This document shows positions 18,788-28,169 of a stretch of 64,000 nucleotides of DNA, one piece after another. The stretch covers positions 3,100,001 through 3,164,000 of the forward strand of contig NC_015730.1 of NCBI RefSeq assembly GCF_000154785.2, read 5' to 3'. The notes beneath the pieces were generated by a model. It saw nothing but the letters and a program-made list of their open reading frames with translations. It ran no database searches and was not told where the DNA came from. The position numbers were made by a program, and so were the translations under genes. This DNA is from Roseobacter litoralis Och 149. Lineage in GTDB: Bacteria; Pseudomonadota; Alphaproteobacteria; Rhodobacterales; Rhodobacteraceae. Within the stretch, counting starts at the first letter, position 1. Every line of letters starts with the position of its first letter.

Positions 18788-19215
18788 CACCAGTGACTTT
18801 GGCGCAGCTTCACCAAGCAGCATTCGCGCCGGAACGCGGGTGGGCTCCCGATGAGTTCAAAACCCTTTGCGGATCGCCGCACGTCAGCCTTTTTGAACGT
18901 CAGAACGGCTTCGCGTTGGCGCGCACCCTTGCGGGGGAAACGGAACTTCTGACGCTCGCCGTCGACCCCAGATACCGTCGTCGCGGCATTGCAGATGCTC
19001 TTTTGAAGACATGGTTACAGTCAGCTCAAGCCGAAATGGCCTTTCTCGAAGTCGCCGCAGACAATGAAGGCGCGCGCGCCCTCTACGCCAAACATGGATT
19101 CGTCATTTCCGGGCGGCGCAAAGGGTATTACAAGCGCCCCGGTGCCACCAATGTAGACGCGCTGCTCATGCAATCCGAATTGACCCACGGTCAGCGCGTG
19201 GAATCCCCAGCTTGA
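18784..19215 (+). CDS. rimI: Ribosomal-protein-alanine N-acetyltransferase RimI
   Basis: A 143-residue GNAT acetyltransferase. The acetyl-CoA pocket is formed by LLTLAVDPRYRRRGIADALL (motif A, R-R-x-G-I/A), followed by AFLEVAADNEGARALYAKHGF and the terminal RKGYYKRPGATN segment, all characteristic of RimI, which acetylates the N-terminal Ala of ribosomal protein S18 and possibly others. It is translationally coupled to tsaB. Confidence 0.9.
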   Translation: MTPVTLAQLHQAAFAPERGWAPDEFKTLCGSPHVSLFERQNGFALARTLAGETELLTLAVDPRYRRRGIADALLKTWLQSAQAEMAFLEVAADNEGARALYAKHGFVISGRRKGYYKRPGATNVDALLMQSELTHGQRVESPA

Positions 19216-19350
19216 CGCGTAAAAACCGGTTGACCCGGCCAAAGCCTTAGGCCCTAATTTGAACAGGATCAGAATTCATCTGCTCAAGAAGAGCGATGGC
19301 ATGGTGAAACCCGTGAACATCGCTCCAAAATCAAAACTGGGAGACCCTAA

Positions 19351-20346
19351 ATGACCCTTATGCACAAATTTCTCGGCGCCACTGCGGCTATGGCCCTGTC
19401 GGCGGGTGCCGCATTGGCTGAGCCTGCGCTGATTTTCGATCTCGGCGGAAAATTCGACAAATCCTTCAATGAAGCAGCCTTCGGTGGCGCAACCCGCTGG
19501 GCGGAAGAAACCGGGCAGACGTTCCGTGAAATCGAACTGCAATCCGAAGCACAGCGTGAACAGGCCCTGCGCCGTTTTGCCGAAGCGGGCTCAAACCCGA
19601 TCGTGATGGCCGGTTTTGCCTTTGGGGATGCATTGGGACAGGTCGCCTCGGACTACCCTGACACCAGCTTTGTGATCATCGATATGGTCGTGGATGCGCC
19701 AAACGTCCGCTCCGTTGTGTTCAACGAACACGAAGGGTCCTATCTGGTCGGCATGATGGCCGCTCAGGCATCGCAATCGGGCACCGTGGGCTTTATCGGT
19801 GGCATGGACATTCCCTTGATCCGCAAATTTGCCTGTGGCTACGCCCAAGGCGTAATGGCTGTGAACCCGGATGCGACCGTCATTGCCAATATGACGGGCA
19901 CGACGCCTGCCGCGTGGAATGACCCCGTGAAGGGATCAGAATTGACCAAGGCGCAAATCAATCAGGGCGCTGATGTCGTATATGCAGCCGCAGGCGGTAC
20001 AGGCGTTGGCGTTCTGCAAACCGCCGCTGACGAAGGCATTCTGTCCATTGGTGTGGACAGCAACCAAAACCACCTGCATCCGGGTAAGGTCCTCACATCC
20101 ATGATGAAACGCGTGGATAATGCCGTGTTTGAGGCCTTCACGGATGGTCCGGGCCTGGAGACAGGTTTTCAAGTCATGGGGTTGGCCAACGGTGGCGTTG
20201 GCTATGCGATGGACGAAAACAACGCCTCATTGGTCTCTGATGAGATGCAGGCGAGCGTTGACGCGGCCTCAGCTCAAATCGCGGCCGGTGAAGTGACGGT
20301 CCATGATTACATGTCCGACGACAGCTGCCCGGTACTGAGCTTCTGA
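19351..20346 (+). CDS. BMP-family ABC transporter substrate-binding protein
   Basis: A 331-residue periplasmic protein with a Sec signal peptide cleaved near AALA-E. The mature start LIFDLGGKFDKSFNEAAFGG, the VGFIGGMDIPLIRKFACGYAQG stretch and YAAAGGTGVGVLQ are hallmarks of the BMP/Med family, which binds nucleosides or related bases. No lipobox is present, as expected for a Gram-negative member. GGGAG lies upstream of the start. It heads a four-gene unit with an ATPase and two permeases, so it supplies substrate to that importer; a purine nucleoside-type ligand is the family expectation, not read from the sequence. Confidence 0.92.
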   Translation: MTLMHKFLGATAAMALSAGAALAEPALIFDLGGKFDKSFNEAAFGGATRWAEETGQTFREIELQSEAQREQALRRFAEAGSNPIVMAGFAFGDALGQVASDYPDTSFVIIDMVVDAPNVRSVVFNEHEGSYLVGMMAAQASQSGTVGFIGGMDIPLIRKFACGYAQGVMAVNPDATVIANMTGTTPAAWNDPVKGSELTKAQINQGADVVYAAAGGTGVGVLQTAADEGILSIGVDSNQNHLHPGKVLTSMMKRVDNAVFEAFTDGPGLETGFQVMGLANGGVGYAMDENNASLVSDEMQASVDAASAQIAAGEVTVHDYMSDDSCPVLSF

Positions 20347-20348
20347 GC

Positions 20349-21902
20349 GTGAATTCTGACAGCACTTTGGGGCGGCAGACCACTGCCGCCCCAGCCATCG
20401 AACTGAAGGGCATTTCAAAAGCCTTTGGTCCGGTTCAGGCAAACAAAGACATTTCCATCCGCGTCATGCCCGGCACGATCCATGGGATTATTGGCGAGAA
20501 TGGCGCAGGCAAATCGACGCTGATGTCGATCCTCTATGGATTCTACAAAGCCGACAAAGGCGAGATTTTCATCGCAGGCAAAAAAACCGATATTCCCGAC
20601 AGTCAGGCGGCCATCGCTGCAGGCATCGGCATGGTTTTTCAGCATTTCAAGCTGGTTGAGAACTTTACCGTTCTCGAAAACATCATTCTGGGTGCCGAGG
20701 ATGGTCGGCTGCTGCGCCCCTCTTTGGCCAAAGCCCGCCGCACGCTTGTCGAACTGGCAGAGGAATACGGGCTGAACGTGGACCCGGATGCGCTGATCGA
20801 AGAGATCGGCGTGGGCATGCAGCAACGTGTCGAAATTCTCAAGGCGCTCTACCGTCGCGCCGACATTTTGATCCTTGATGAACCGACGGGCGTATTGACC
20901 CCAGCCGAGGCGGATCAGCTGTTTCGAATTCTCAACCGCCTGCGCGAAGAGGGCAAAACCATCATCCTGATCACGCATAAACTGCGCGAGATCATGGAAG
21001 CGACAGATACGGTCAGCGTCATGCGCCGGGGAGAAATGACTGCGACTGTCAAAACATCCGGCACGTCACCCGCAGCCCTCGCAGAACTGATGGTGGGTCG
21101 TAAGGTCTTGCTACGGGTAGATAAAAAACCTGCCACACCCGGTAAGGTCATTCTGGATGTAAAAAACCTGCGCGTTGTGGACGAGCAAAAGGTCGAGCGG
21201 CTCAAAGGGGTGAACATTCAGGTCCGCGCGGGCGAGATCCTCGGGATCGCCGGGGTCGCGGGCAACGGGCAATCTGAATTGCTCGAAGTGCTGGGCGGAT
21301 ATGCGAAAGGCACAGGCGACATCACACTGAATGGCACAACGCTGGACCTGACAGGACGCGATTCCGACGGCCGTTCGCGGCGCAATCACGGGATCGGTCA
21401 CGTCCCAGAAGACCGCCAGCGCGAAGGTCTGATCATGGATTTTGCCGCCTGGGAAAACACCGCCTTTGGCTATCACCGTTCCGAAGGGTATCAATCCGGT
21501 CTGTTCCTGAACAACACGGCAATCCGCGCGGACACCGAGGAAAAGATGGGGCGTTTCGATGTGCGACCGCCTAACCCGGCCCTCGCCGCCAAGAGCTTTT
21601 CGGGCGGGAACCAGCAGAAAATTGTGCTGGCGCGTGAGATTGAACGCAATCCGGATTTGTTGCTGGTCGGCCAACCCACGCGCGGCGTGGATATCGGCGC
21701 CATCGAATTCATCCACCAACAGATTGTCGCACTGCGCGATCAGGGCAAAGCGATCCTGCTGGTCTCGGTCGAGCTCGAAGAAATTTTGGCGCTGGCCGAC
21801 CGGGTTGCAGTCATGTTCGATGGTCACATCATGGGCGAGCGTATGTCGGCTGACACGGACGAAAAAGAACTGGGCCTGCTGATGGCCGGAGTGGGGAGCT
21901 AA
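20349..21902 (+). CDS. ABC transporter ATP-binding protein (nucleoside/sugar type, two ATPase domains)
   Basis: A 517-residue protein with two tandem ABC domains. The first has Walker A GENGAGKST, a degenerate signature VGMQQRVEILKAL and Walker B ILILDEPTG. The second has a degenerate Walker A (GVAGNGQSE) but an intact signature FSGGNQQKIVLARE and LLLVGQPTRGVD. This asymmetry is normal for the MglA/RbsA/YufO type. The start is GTG 20349, only two bases after the BMP stop. It powers the importer formed with the two following permeases. Confidence 0.92.
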   Translation: MNSDSTLGRQTTAAPAIELKGISKAFGPVQANKDISIRVMPGTIHGIIGENGAGKSTLMSILYGFYKADKGEIFIAGKKTDIPDSQAAIAAGIGMVFQHFKLVENFTVLENIILGAEDGRLLRPSLAKARRTLVELAEEYGLNVDPDALIEEIGVGMQQRVEILKALYRRADILILDEPTGVLTPAEADQLFRILNRLREEGKTIILITHKLREIMEATDTVSVMRRGEMTATVKTSGTSPAALAELMVGRKVLLRVDKKPATPGKVILDVKNLRVVDEQKVERLKGVNIQVRAGEILGIAGVAGNGQSELLEVLGGYAKGTGDITLNGTTLDLTGRDSDGRSRRNHGIGHVPEDRQREGLIMDFAAWENTAFGYHRSEGYQSGLFLNNTAIRADTEEKMGRFDVRPPNPALAAKSFSGGNQQKIVLAREIERNPDLLLVGQPTRGVDIGAIEFIHQQIVALRDQGKAILLVSVELEEILALADRVAVMFDGHIMGERMSADTDEKELGLLMAGVGS

Positions 21903-21906
21903 CGCG

Positions 21907-23001
21907 ATGGACGTCGTGCCAAAATGGGCTGAAGTCACCCTCGTGCCACTGATTTCGCTGATGCTGGCAGCCATCCTGTCAGCGCTGGTCATTCTGGCGA
22001 TTGGCGAAGACCCGGTCGCAGCCGTGAAACTAATGGTCAACGGGGCCTTGGGCAGCACCTATGGCTGGGGTTATACCCTTTACTACGCAACCAACTTCCT
22101 GTTCACCGGCCTTGCCGTTTCAGTCGCATTTCATGCCGGTCTGTTCAACATCGGTGGCGAGGGGCAGGCGATGCTGGGCGGGCTTGGCGTCGCGCTGGCT
22201 TGCCTGCTGATCCCCTGGCCGCATTGGACGGTTGCGCTTGTCGCGGCCACGGTGGCAGCGGGGCTCTTTGGCGCGGCCTGGGCCGCGATCCCTGCGTTTT
22301 TGCAAGCCAAGCGCGGCAGCCATATCGTGATCACCACGATCATGTTCAACTTTATCGCAGCAGCCGTGCTGAACTATGTGCTGGTCAATCTGCTGCGTCC
22401 TGCGGGCAGCATGGACCCCGCCACCGCGCGCTTTCCCGAGGCGGTTCATCTGCCGACGCTACATGACATCTTTGCCACGGTCGGGATCAACTTTTCCAAG
22501 GCCGCCCCCGCCAATGTGACCTTCCTGATTGCGATTGTCGCTTGCGTGCTGGTCTGGCTGCTGCTGTGGCGCACATGGCTTGGATATGAAATCCGCAGCT
22601 ACGGCAAATCGGAGCCCGCCGCGCGCTATGCAGGCATTTCGCCGGTGGCGATTACGATGATCGCCATGCTGATTTCCGGCGCACTGGCCGGCATGATGGC
22701 CATCAACAACGTCATGGGCGAGGCCGAGCGGCTGGTTCTGAACGCGGTTGAAGGGGCAGGCTTTATCGGCATCGCCGTGGCCCTGATGGGGCGCAGCCAC
22801 CCGTTTGGCGTCTTTCTGGCTGCGATCCTCTTTGGTTTTCTCTATCAGGGTGGCGCTGAACTTGCGCTTTGGACGTCGATACCGCGCGAATTGATCGTCG
22901 TCATTCAGGCGCTTGTCATCCTGTTTACCGGCGCGCTCGATAACATGGTGCGCATGCCGTTGGAGCGTATTTTCCTGATGCTGCGGCGGGGGAAAGCGTG
23001 A
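21907..23001 (+). CDS. ABC transporter permease (BMP-linked, first subunit)
   Basis: A 364-residue inner-membrane protein with about nine to ten hydrophobic helices. LFNIGGEGQAMLGGLGVALA near residue 80 and ESPAARYAGIS-like EPAARYAGISPVAITMIAML in the second half are the BPD_transp_2 landmarks of nucleoside/sugar permeases (YufP/NupB-like). It follows the ATPase gene by four bases and overlaps the next permease by one base (TGATG), so the four proteins are made together as one importer. Confidence 0.9.
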   Translation: MDVVPKWAEVTLVPLISLMLAAILSALVILAIGEDPVAAVKLMVNGALGSTYGWGYTLYYATNFLFTGLAVSVAFHAGLFNIGGEGQAMLGGLGVALACLLIPWPHWTVALVAATVAAGLFGAAWAAIPAFLQAKRGSHIVITTIMFNFIAAAVLNYVLVNLLRPAGSMDPATARFPEAVHLPTLHDIFATVGINFSKAAPANVTFLIAIVACVLVWLLLWRTWLGYEIRSYGKSEPAARYAGISPVAITMIAMLISGALAGMMAINNVMGEAERLVLNAVEGAGFIGIAVALMGRSHPFGVFLAAILFGFLYQGGAELALWTSIPRELIVVIQALVILFTGALDNMVRMPLERIFLMLRRGKA

Positions 23002-23969
23002 TGGATTTCCTCACCCTCATTCAATTGCTCGACAGCACCGTGCGCCTTGCAACGCCGCTGCTTCTGGCCTGCCTTGCGGGGCTGTTTTCGGAACGCGCTG
23101 GCATTTTTGATATCGGGCTTGAGGGTAAAATGCTGGCCGCTGCCTTCTTCTCAGCCGCCATCGCGGCGATCACCGGTTCTGTCTGGCTCGGATTGATGGC
23201 GGGTATTGCCGCCTCAATGTCGCTCAGCCTGCTGCACGGCGTTGCCTCCATCACTTTTCGCGGCAACCAGTTGATCTCCGGTGTCGCGATCAACTTCCTT
23301 GCTGCCGGGCTGACGGTCTTGATTGCGCAGGACTGGTTTCAGCAAGGGGGGCGAACGCCATCGCTCATGGGCGGCGCGCGGTTTGAGCCGATCACCCTGC
23401 CCTTTGCCGATGCGCTGGCCAATGTGCCAATCCTTGGCCCGATTTACGCCGAGTTGATCTCGGGTCATTCCATTTTGGTCTATCTCGCCTTTGCAACGGT
23501 GCCCTTGACGTGGTGGATCCTCTACCGCACGCGTTTCGGGCTGCGCTTGCGCGCAGTGGGCGAAAATCCTGCAGCGGTAGATACCGCAGGCGTTTCCGTT
23601 GTCGGCCTGCGCTACGCCGCCGTGCTGATTTGCGGTGTCCTGTGCGGCATTGCGGGGGCGTACCTCTCGACCGCGCTGCAAGCTGGCTTTGTCAAAGACA
23701 TGTCTGCCGGGCGCGGTTTCATTGCTTTGGCCGCGCTGATCTTTGCCAAATGGCGACCGTGGTATGCGCTTTATGCGACGCTGCTCTTTGGGCTTTTCGG
23801 CGCATTGGAAACGCGGCCAGACGTCATTCAGGCGGTGATCGGCATTAAGGTACAGGGACAGATTCTCGGGGCGCTGCCCTATATCATGACGGTCATTATT
23901 CTGGCAGGTTTCGTCGGCAAGGCGATCCCCCCACGCGCAGGCGGCCAACCCTATGTAAAGGAACGCTAG
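23001..23969 (+). CDS. ABC transporter permease (BMP-linked, second subunit)
   Basis: A 322-residue polytopic inner-membrane protein, the partner of the preceding permease. ERAGIFDIGLEGKMLAAAF near residue 30 and VGENPAAVDTAGVSVVGLRY after the middle are the typical cytoplasmic coupling segments of the YufQ/NupC-like group. ATG 23001 is taken as the start because its A is shared with the stop of the upstream gene; a GTG three bases earlier is also in frame. It is the last gene of the importer operon. Confidence 0.9.
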   Translation: MDFLTLIQLLDSTVRLATPLLLACLAGLFSERAGIFDIGLEGKMLAAAFFSAAIAAITGSVWLGLMAGIAASMSLSLLHGVASITFRGNQLISGVAINFLAAGLTVLIAQDWFQQGGRTPSLMGGARFEPITLPFADALANVPILGPIYAELISGHSILVYLAFATVPLTWWILYRTRFGLRLRAVGENPAAVDTAGVSVVGLRYAAVLICGVLCGIAGAYLSTALQAGFVKDMSAGRGFIALAALIFAKWRPWYALYATLLFGLFGALETRPDVIQAVIGIKVQGQILGALPYIMTVIILAGFVGKAIPPRAGGQPYVKER

Positions 23970-24064
23970 CCGCATAAGGCCAGTTTTCAAAATTACATCA
24001 GTCCTGATGCGCACACAGGTCCGCTAAGCATTGATTTTGCATGGCTCTACGCCTAAACGAGGTC

Positions 24065-24979
24065 ATGCAAATCTACCTCCCCATTGCCGAAGTTTCGGTC
24101 AACGCCTTCCTGTTGCTCGGGCTGGGCGGAATTGTGGGCGTTTTATCCGGTATGTTTGGCGTTGGCGGCGGCTTTCTGATGACACCGCTGCTGTTCTTCA
24201 TCGGCATCCCCCCCGCCGTCGCCGTGGCGACCGAGGCGAACCAGATTGTGGCCTCGTCGTTCTCTGGTGTGCTGGCGCATCTCAAACGTAAAACCGTGGA
24301 CCTCAAGATGGGAACGGTGCTGTTGGTCGGTGGCCTTGTCGGGGCCGCAGTCGGGGTGGTGATTTTCAACTACCTCAAGGCGCAGGGCCAGGTCGATCTG
24401 CTGGTCAAGCTGTGTTACGTTGTTTTCCTTGGCGTTATCGGCGGGCTGATGTTTATCGAAAGCCTCAATGCGATCCGGAACACCAAGAAAGGTAAGCCGC
24501 CCGCGCGTAAAAAACACAATTGGATCCACGGGTTACCATTCAAGATGCGGTTTCGTGTATCGGGTTTGTACATCTCGGTGATCCCGCCGCTGATTGTGGG
24601 CGTTTGTGTCGGGATACTGGCGGCCATTATGGGTGTGGGCGGTGGTTTCATCATGGTGCCCGCGATGATCTATCTGCTCGGGATGCCAACCAAGGTTGTT
24701 GTCGGCACGTCTCTGTTCCAGATTATCTTTGTGACTGCCTTCACCACGCTGCTGCATGCGACGACCAACTTTACTGTCGATATCGTGCTGGCCGTTTTAC
24801 TGCTGGTGGGTGGCGTGATCGGGGCGCAGGTAGGCACCCGTATTGGTGTAAAGCTCAAGGCGGAGCAACTGCGTATCCTGCTCGCCATCATGGTTCTGGT
24901 TGTCTGTGGAAAACTGGCGCTTGACCTATTGATCATGCCTTCGGAGCTTTACTCCATCGGCGCAAGCACAGGGCATTAG
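24065..24979 (+). CDS. TauE/SafE family sulfite/anion exporter
   Basis: A 304-residue membrane protein with eight to nine helices and the duplicated family motif: SGMFGVGGGFLMTPLLFF in the first half and IMGVGGGFIMVPAMIYLLG in the second. Such proteins export small anions such as sulfite or sulfoacetate; the substrate here is unknown. Start choice is uncertain: ATG 24065 gives the family-typical MQIYLPIAEVSVNAFLLLGL, whereas ATG 24041 adds eight residues; neither has a strong ribosome site. Two bases separate its stop from the TIGR02186 gene, the usual partner. Confidence 0.88.
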   Translation: MQIYLPIAEVSVNAFLLLGLGGIVGVLSGMFGVGGGFLMTPLLFFIGIPPAVAVATEANQIVASSFSGVLAHLKRKTVDLKMGTVLLVGGLVGAAVGVVIFNYLKAQGQVDLLVKLCYVVFLGVIGGLMFIESLNAIRNTKKGKPPARKKHNWIHGLPFKMRFRVSGLYISVIPPLIVGVCVGILAAIMGVGGGFIMVPAMIYLLGMPTKVVVGTSLFQIIFVTAFTTLLHATTNFTVDIVLAVLLLVGGVIGAQVGTRIGVKLKAEQLRILLAIMVLVVCGKLALDLLIMPSELYSIGASTGH

Positions 24980-24981
24980 AG

Positions 24982-25755
24982 ATGGTGGTACGCCTCCTGT
25001 CTCTGATCGCCTTCGTTGCATTGGCAATCACGGCCTCAGTCAGCACTGCAGAAGAAGTCGTTCTGGGCCTCAGCAAAGACAAGATTTCCATTAATACCAA
25101 TTTTGACGGCTCTGAAATCCTGATTTTCGGGGCCATCAAGCGCGAAGAGCTGATCCCGGATGGCCCCCCCGTGCAGGTGATCGTCACCATCGCCGGGCCG
25201 TCCCTGCCCATCACCGTCCGGCGCAAAGAGAAAAAGCTGGGCATCTGGGTCAATACCGATGCGGTCGACGTGGATGAAGCGCCAAGCTTCTACGCAGTCT
25301 TATCCAGCGGGCCCCTGCGCGACGTTCTCAAAGAAGTCGAAGATTTACGCTACAGGGTTTCTGTGCCGCGTGCGATCCGGTCCGTGGGCGCACCTCAAAA
25401 CATAGATAATTCGGCGGTCTTTACAGAGGCGCTGATCCGCATTCGCGAAAACAGCGAAATCTATCAATTGCGTGAGGGCAGTGTCGTAATCGAGGAACAG
25501 ACGCTTTTTCGCACATCGGTGCGGCTGCCCGCCGCTTTGACCGAAGGGGATTACGCGACCCGTATTTTCCTGACACGCGGCGGTGATGTCGTATCCAGCT
25601 ATGCAACCACAATCGACGTCCAGAAGGTCGGTATGGAACGTTGGCTGTTCGAACTGTCACGCCAGCAGCCCCTTTTGTACGGGTTGATGTCTTTGGCCAT
25701 CGCCATTGCGGCAGGCTGGGGTGCGGCCGCGGTCTTCAAGCTTTTTCGCGCCTAG
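24982..25755 (+). CDS. TIGR02186 family transmembrane protein
   Basis: A 257-residue protein with a signal peptide, a periplasmic domain and one C-terminal helix (LYGLMSLAIAIAAGWGAAAV). The segment VVLGLSKDKISINTNFDGSEILIFGAI near the N-terminus and the C-terminal membrane anchor are typical of TIGR02186, an alphaproteobacterial family of unknown function usually encoded beside a TauE/SafE exporter, as here. It is probably an accessory subunit of that transporter, by association only. Its TAG stop is the left end of a 107-base palindromic element. Confidence 0.85.
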   Translation: MVVRLLSLIAFVALAITASVSTAEEVVLGLSKDKISINTNFDGSEILIFGAIKREELIPDGPPVQVIVTIAGPSLPITVRRKEKKLGIWVNTDAVDVDEAPSFYAVLSSGPLRDVLKEVEDLRYRVSVPRAIRSVGAPQNIDNSAVFTEALIRIRENSEIYQLREGSVVIEEQTLFRTSVRLPAALTEGDYATRIFLTRGGDVVSSYATTIDVQKVGMERWLFELSRQQPLLYGLMSLAIAIAAGWGAAAVFKLFRA

Positions 25756-25858
25756 AGCGTCTGACGAAATACCTGAAACATCAAGAATCACGTAACGCGT
25801 TGAAATCTTTGATTTCAGGCAGCGTTATGTGATTGAGGTTTTTCGCATGACGCTTTAG
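25752..25858. repeat. 107-base imperfect palindromic intergenic element
   Basis: The outer ends are inverted copies with few mismatches: CTAGAGCGTCTGACGAAATA at the left and the reverse complement of the bases ending at 25858 at the right (CTAAAGCGTCATGCGAAAAA). Inner arms AATCACGTAACGCG and AATCACATAACGCT are also inverted, and the centre TGAAATCTTTGATTTCA (25801-25817) is a perfect 7-bp hairpin. The whole could fold as one long cruciform. It begins within the stop codon of the TIGR02186 gene and ends 19 bases before the helicase stop, so it sits between convergent genes. It looks like a dispersed non-coding repeat rather than a simple terminator; a second copy was not found in this window. 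Confidence 0.7.
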
Positions 25859-25877
25859 CTTTACCCAACCGGCACGT

Positions 25878-27413
25878 TCAATTCACCTCGTCAGGTTCTG
25901 CCAAACTGAGGGGGGCGGCTGGCAAGGCGCGCAGGTCATCGACGCGTAGCCCACCCGTGGGCTTGGCAAGACGATTGCGCACCACCCACACCAACCTGTT
26001 CTGCGCGCGTGTGATGGCCACATAGGCCAGACGTTTCCACAACGGCTGCCCCGCCTCTGTTCGCCCCATGCGCGCAGCCGCATACAAATCGGGCGCAAAA
26101 ACCTGCACAGTATCCCACTGGCTGCCTTGTGCCTTATGGATCGTCACAGCCGCCCCATGCAGAAACGTCGCGCCCATGCGTGCGGCAAAAGGGATAAACG
26201 GTTCTTCTTCGTCAGGTTTTTCAATCTTTACGATCGACGCGGCAGAGACCTGCGGGTCTTCGGCCCCCATCACATGCAACCTGCTGAACCCCGGCTTGCG
26301 CCCTTCGCCCAGATAGATCACCTGCGCGCCTTTGATCAGCCCGCGCGCCTCCAGATCGAGCCGTTTCTTGCGGTGTTTCAAAGGCAGCTCCAACCCGTCG
26401 CAGATCAGCGGTTCGCCTTCCAGCAGCGCATCTTCGGGCGCGCCATGAACCTGACGAAACGCGTTGATCAAGCGGATCCGGGTCGCGTTGCGCCAAACCA
26501 GCACCGGGCTGCGCGCCATCAGGTCTACTTCAACCCGCTGACCCCAGACGACACGTTCGTCGCGACCTGCCGCATCTTCGATCATGCGTTCGAAGGCCTC
26601 AAACCCAATATCCGGGTCAGACAGCGCATGGGCCAGATCAAGAATCGGATTGTCTGCTTCCTGTCGATGCACACGGCTCAATGTCAGAATGCGGGGGGCC
26701 GGGAGTTTGTCGAACACCATGGCGCCAGACTGATTAACCGGCGCCAACTGGGCCGGATCACCAAACAGCAAAAGCGTGGGGAAAATCTCACGAAGGTCTT
26801 CGAACTGCTTATCATCCAGCATGGAGGATTCGTCCACAAACCCGATGTCCAGCGGCTCTTCGCGACGCTTCCATCCCGTGATGAAATCGGACCCCCGTAA
26901 TCCTGCGGCCGCCAAAGCGCCGGGAATGGATTTATTTTTGGCGTAAAACGTTTCGGCGCGGCTCAGAGCCTCTTCGCTCAACGCTTCTGTTTCGGGTTTG
27001 TCGCCGGTGCCTGCCAACCATTCCGCAATCCGCTCATATTCGGGGTCATAGACAGGCGTGTATAAAATACGGTGTATCGTCGTCGCCGGAACCCCCCGCA
27101 GGCGCAGTACAGAGGCGGCCTTGTTTGTAGGGGCAAGGATGGCCAGCGTGCGCCTGTCGCGTTTTTTGCGCGGCTCATAGTCCCCTGAGACCACATCGAC
27201 GCCTGCATCCTGAATGGCCTTGTAAAGCTCTGCAAGAAGTAGGGTTTTTCCGGAACCTGCCTTGCCGATGATCGCCATGACCGCTGCCTTGGAACTGCGC
27301 GGTGGCATCAGGAGTTGATCTTCGAGGTTTATGCCTGCTTCACTGAGCAAAGCCGTGACCGCGTCAAAAGCGACGGCTTGGTCATCAGAGTATTTCACAA
27401 CAGAGGCTTCCAT
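25878..27413 (-). CDS. RecD/Dda-like ATP-dependent DNA helicase
   Basis: A 511-residue superfamily 1 helicase. Walker A is GKAGSGKT at residues 50-57, motif Ia/Ib includes ILAPTNKAASVLR, Walker B is GFVDESSML, motif III LLLFGDPAQLAPV, motif IV-like SRVHRQ, and the C-terminal UvrD_C_2 part has TIHKAQGSQWDTV and AYVAITRAQNRLVWV. This architecture matches the AAA_30 plus UvrD_C_2 helicases related to phage Dda and RecD2 core, lacking RecBC-binding regions. It probably unwinds DNA in repair or replication restart; the precise pathway is unknown. It lies 52 bases downstream of luxI on the same strand but has no known connection to quorum sensing. Confidence 0.87.
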   Translation of the reverse strand: MEASVVKYSDDQAVAFDAVTALLSEAGINLEDQLLMPPRSSKAAVMAIIGKAGSGKTLLLAELYKAIQDAGVDVVSGDYEPRKKRDRRTLAILAPTNKAASVLRLRGVPATTIHRILYTPVYDPEYERIAEWLAGTGDKPETEALSEEALSRAETFYAKNKSIPGALAAAGLRGSDFITGWKRREEPLDIGFVDESSMLDDKQFEDLREIFPTLLLFGDPAQLAPVNQSGAMVFDKLPAPRILTLSRVHRQEADNPILDLAHALSDPDIGFEAFERMIEDAAGRDERVVWGQRVEVDLMARSPVLVWRNATRIRLINAFRQVHGAPEDALLEGEPLICDGLELPLKHRKKRLDLEARGLIKGAQVIYLGEGRKPGFSRLHVMGAEDPQVSAASIVKIEKPDEEEPFIPFAARMGATFLHGAAVTIHKAQGSQWDTVQVFAPDLYAAARMGRTEAGQPLWKRLAYVAITRAQNRLVWVVRNRLAKPTGGLRVDDLRALPAAPLSLAEPDEVN

Positions 27414-27465
27414 GGCGTGACCCTACAGGCAGGCCACGCCAGGAACCAGTGAGGAACGGTCTGTT

Positions 27466-28104
27466 TTAGCCTGCCTGTGCGAGTGGTTGTTCGGATGTGG
27501 TCCCAAAAGCCCGATTGAACCAAAGGCGGGACAATTCAAGCGACAGCCCGGCCTTGGCTGCCACTTTGGCCTGTGCATCCGGGGTGAATTCCCAAAGGCC
27601 GACGCTGATCTTGTCACGCCCATTGCCTGTGCTGCCCAGAACTTCTGGCGAAGAGCCGATCAGCCGATAAATGCGCACCATCCGTGCGTCGAAAACACCG
27701 GCAAAATGCGCGACGTCAAAGTTCTGCATGATCTCACCACCGGCCAGCATCAGGGCTGCAGCCACCTTGCTTTGTGCACCCCGGCTGAGGCAAAAGCGCG
27801 TGCATTCCCAGATCAGCGGGCTGGTAATCGTGCCGCCCCCCAGAATGTCCGTGAAATGTTCGTTGATCATCGTGCGCCCTGTCGTCGGCAGAAAGCGCAT
27901 TGAACCACCATGAGAGCCATCCGCGTTTTCCCAGATCACATAAAGGGGGTTCAGCGCATCATATTGATCCCGTTCAAAGCCATCTTCGTCGATGTCGACG
28001 TCCCATCCTAACCTTGTCTTGAACTGATCGGCGCGGTCCCGGAACATGGAATCGCGCAGTGTCGGGTGTTGGTCCAGTTGGTCAGCGTATAGGTAACGGA
28101 TCAT
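27466..28104 (-). CDS. Acyl-homoserine-lactone synthase, LuxI family
   Basis: A 212-residue LuxI-type enzyme that makes N-acyl homoserine lactone from S-adenosylmethionine and an acyl donor. The invariant residues are all present: Arg24, Phe28, Trp34, Asp46, Asp49, Arg70, Phe84, Glu100 and Arg103. Chain length of the product cannot be read. The start is ATG 28104 with GAGGAAAA upstream; a longer frame to 28173 has no support. It follows the broken luxR gene by 116 bases, and a lux-box-like palindrome lies in that gap. The enzyme itself looks intact even though its linked receptor is interrupted. Confidence 0.95.
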   Translation of the reverse strand: MIRYLYADQLDQHPTLRDSMFRDRADQFKTRLGWDVDIDEDGFERDQYDALNPLYVIWENADGSHGGSMRFLPTTGRTMINEHFTDILGGGTITSPLIWECTRFCLSRGAQSKVAAALMLAGGEIMQNFDVAHFAGVFDARMVRIYRLIGSSPEVLGSTGNGRDKISVGLWEFTPDAQAKVAAKAGLSLELSRLWFNRAFGTTSEQPLAQAG

Positions 28105-28169
28105 TTGTTTTTTCCTCTGGTCGGTTCGTTTGACGACCAAAGGAATAGCTTGAGGATGCTTAACAGCCG

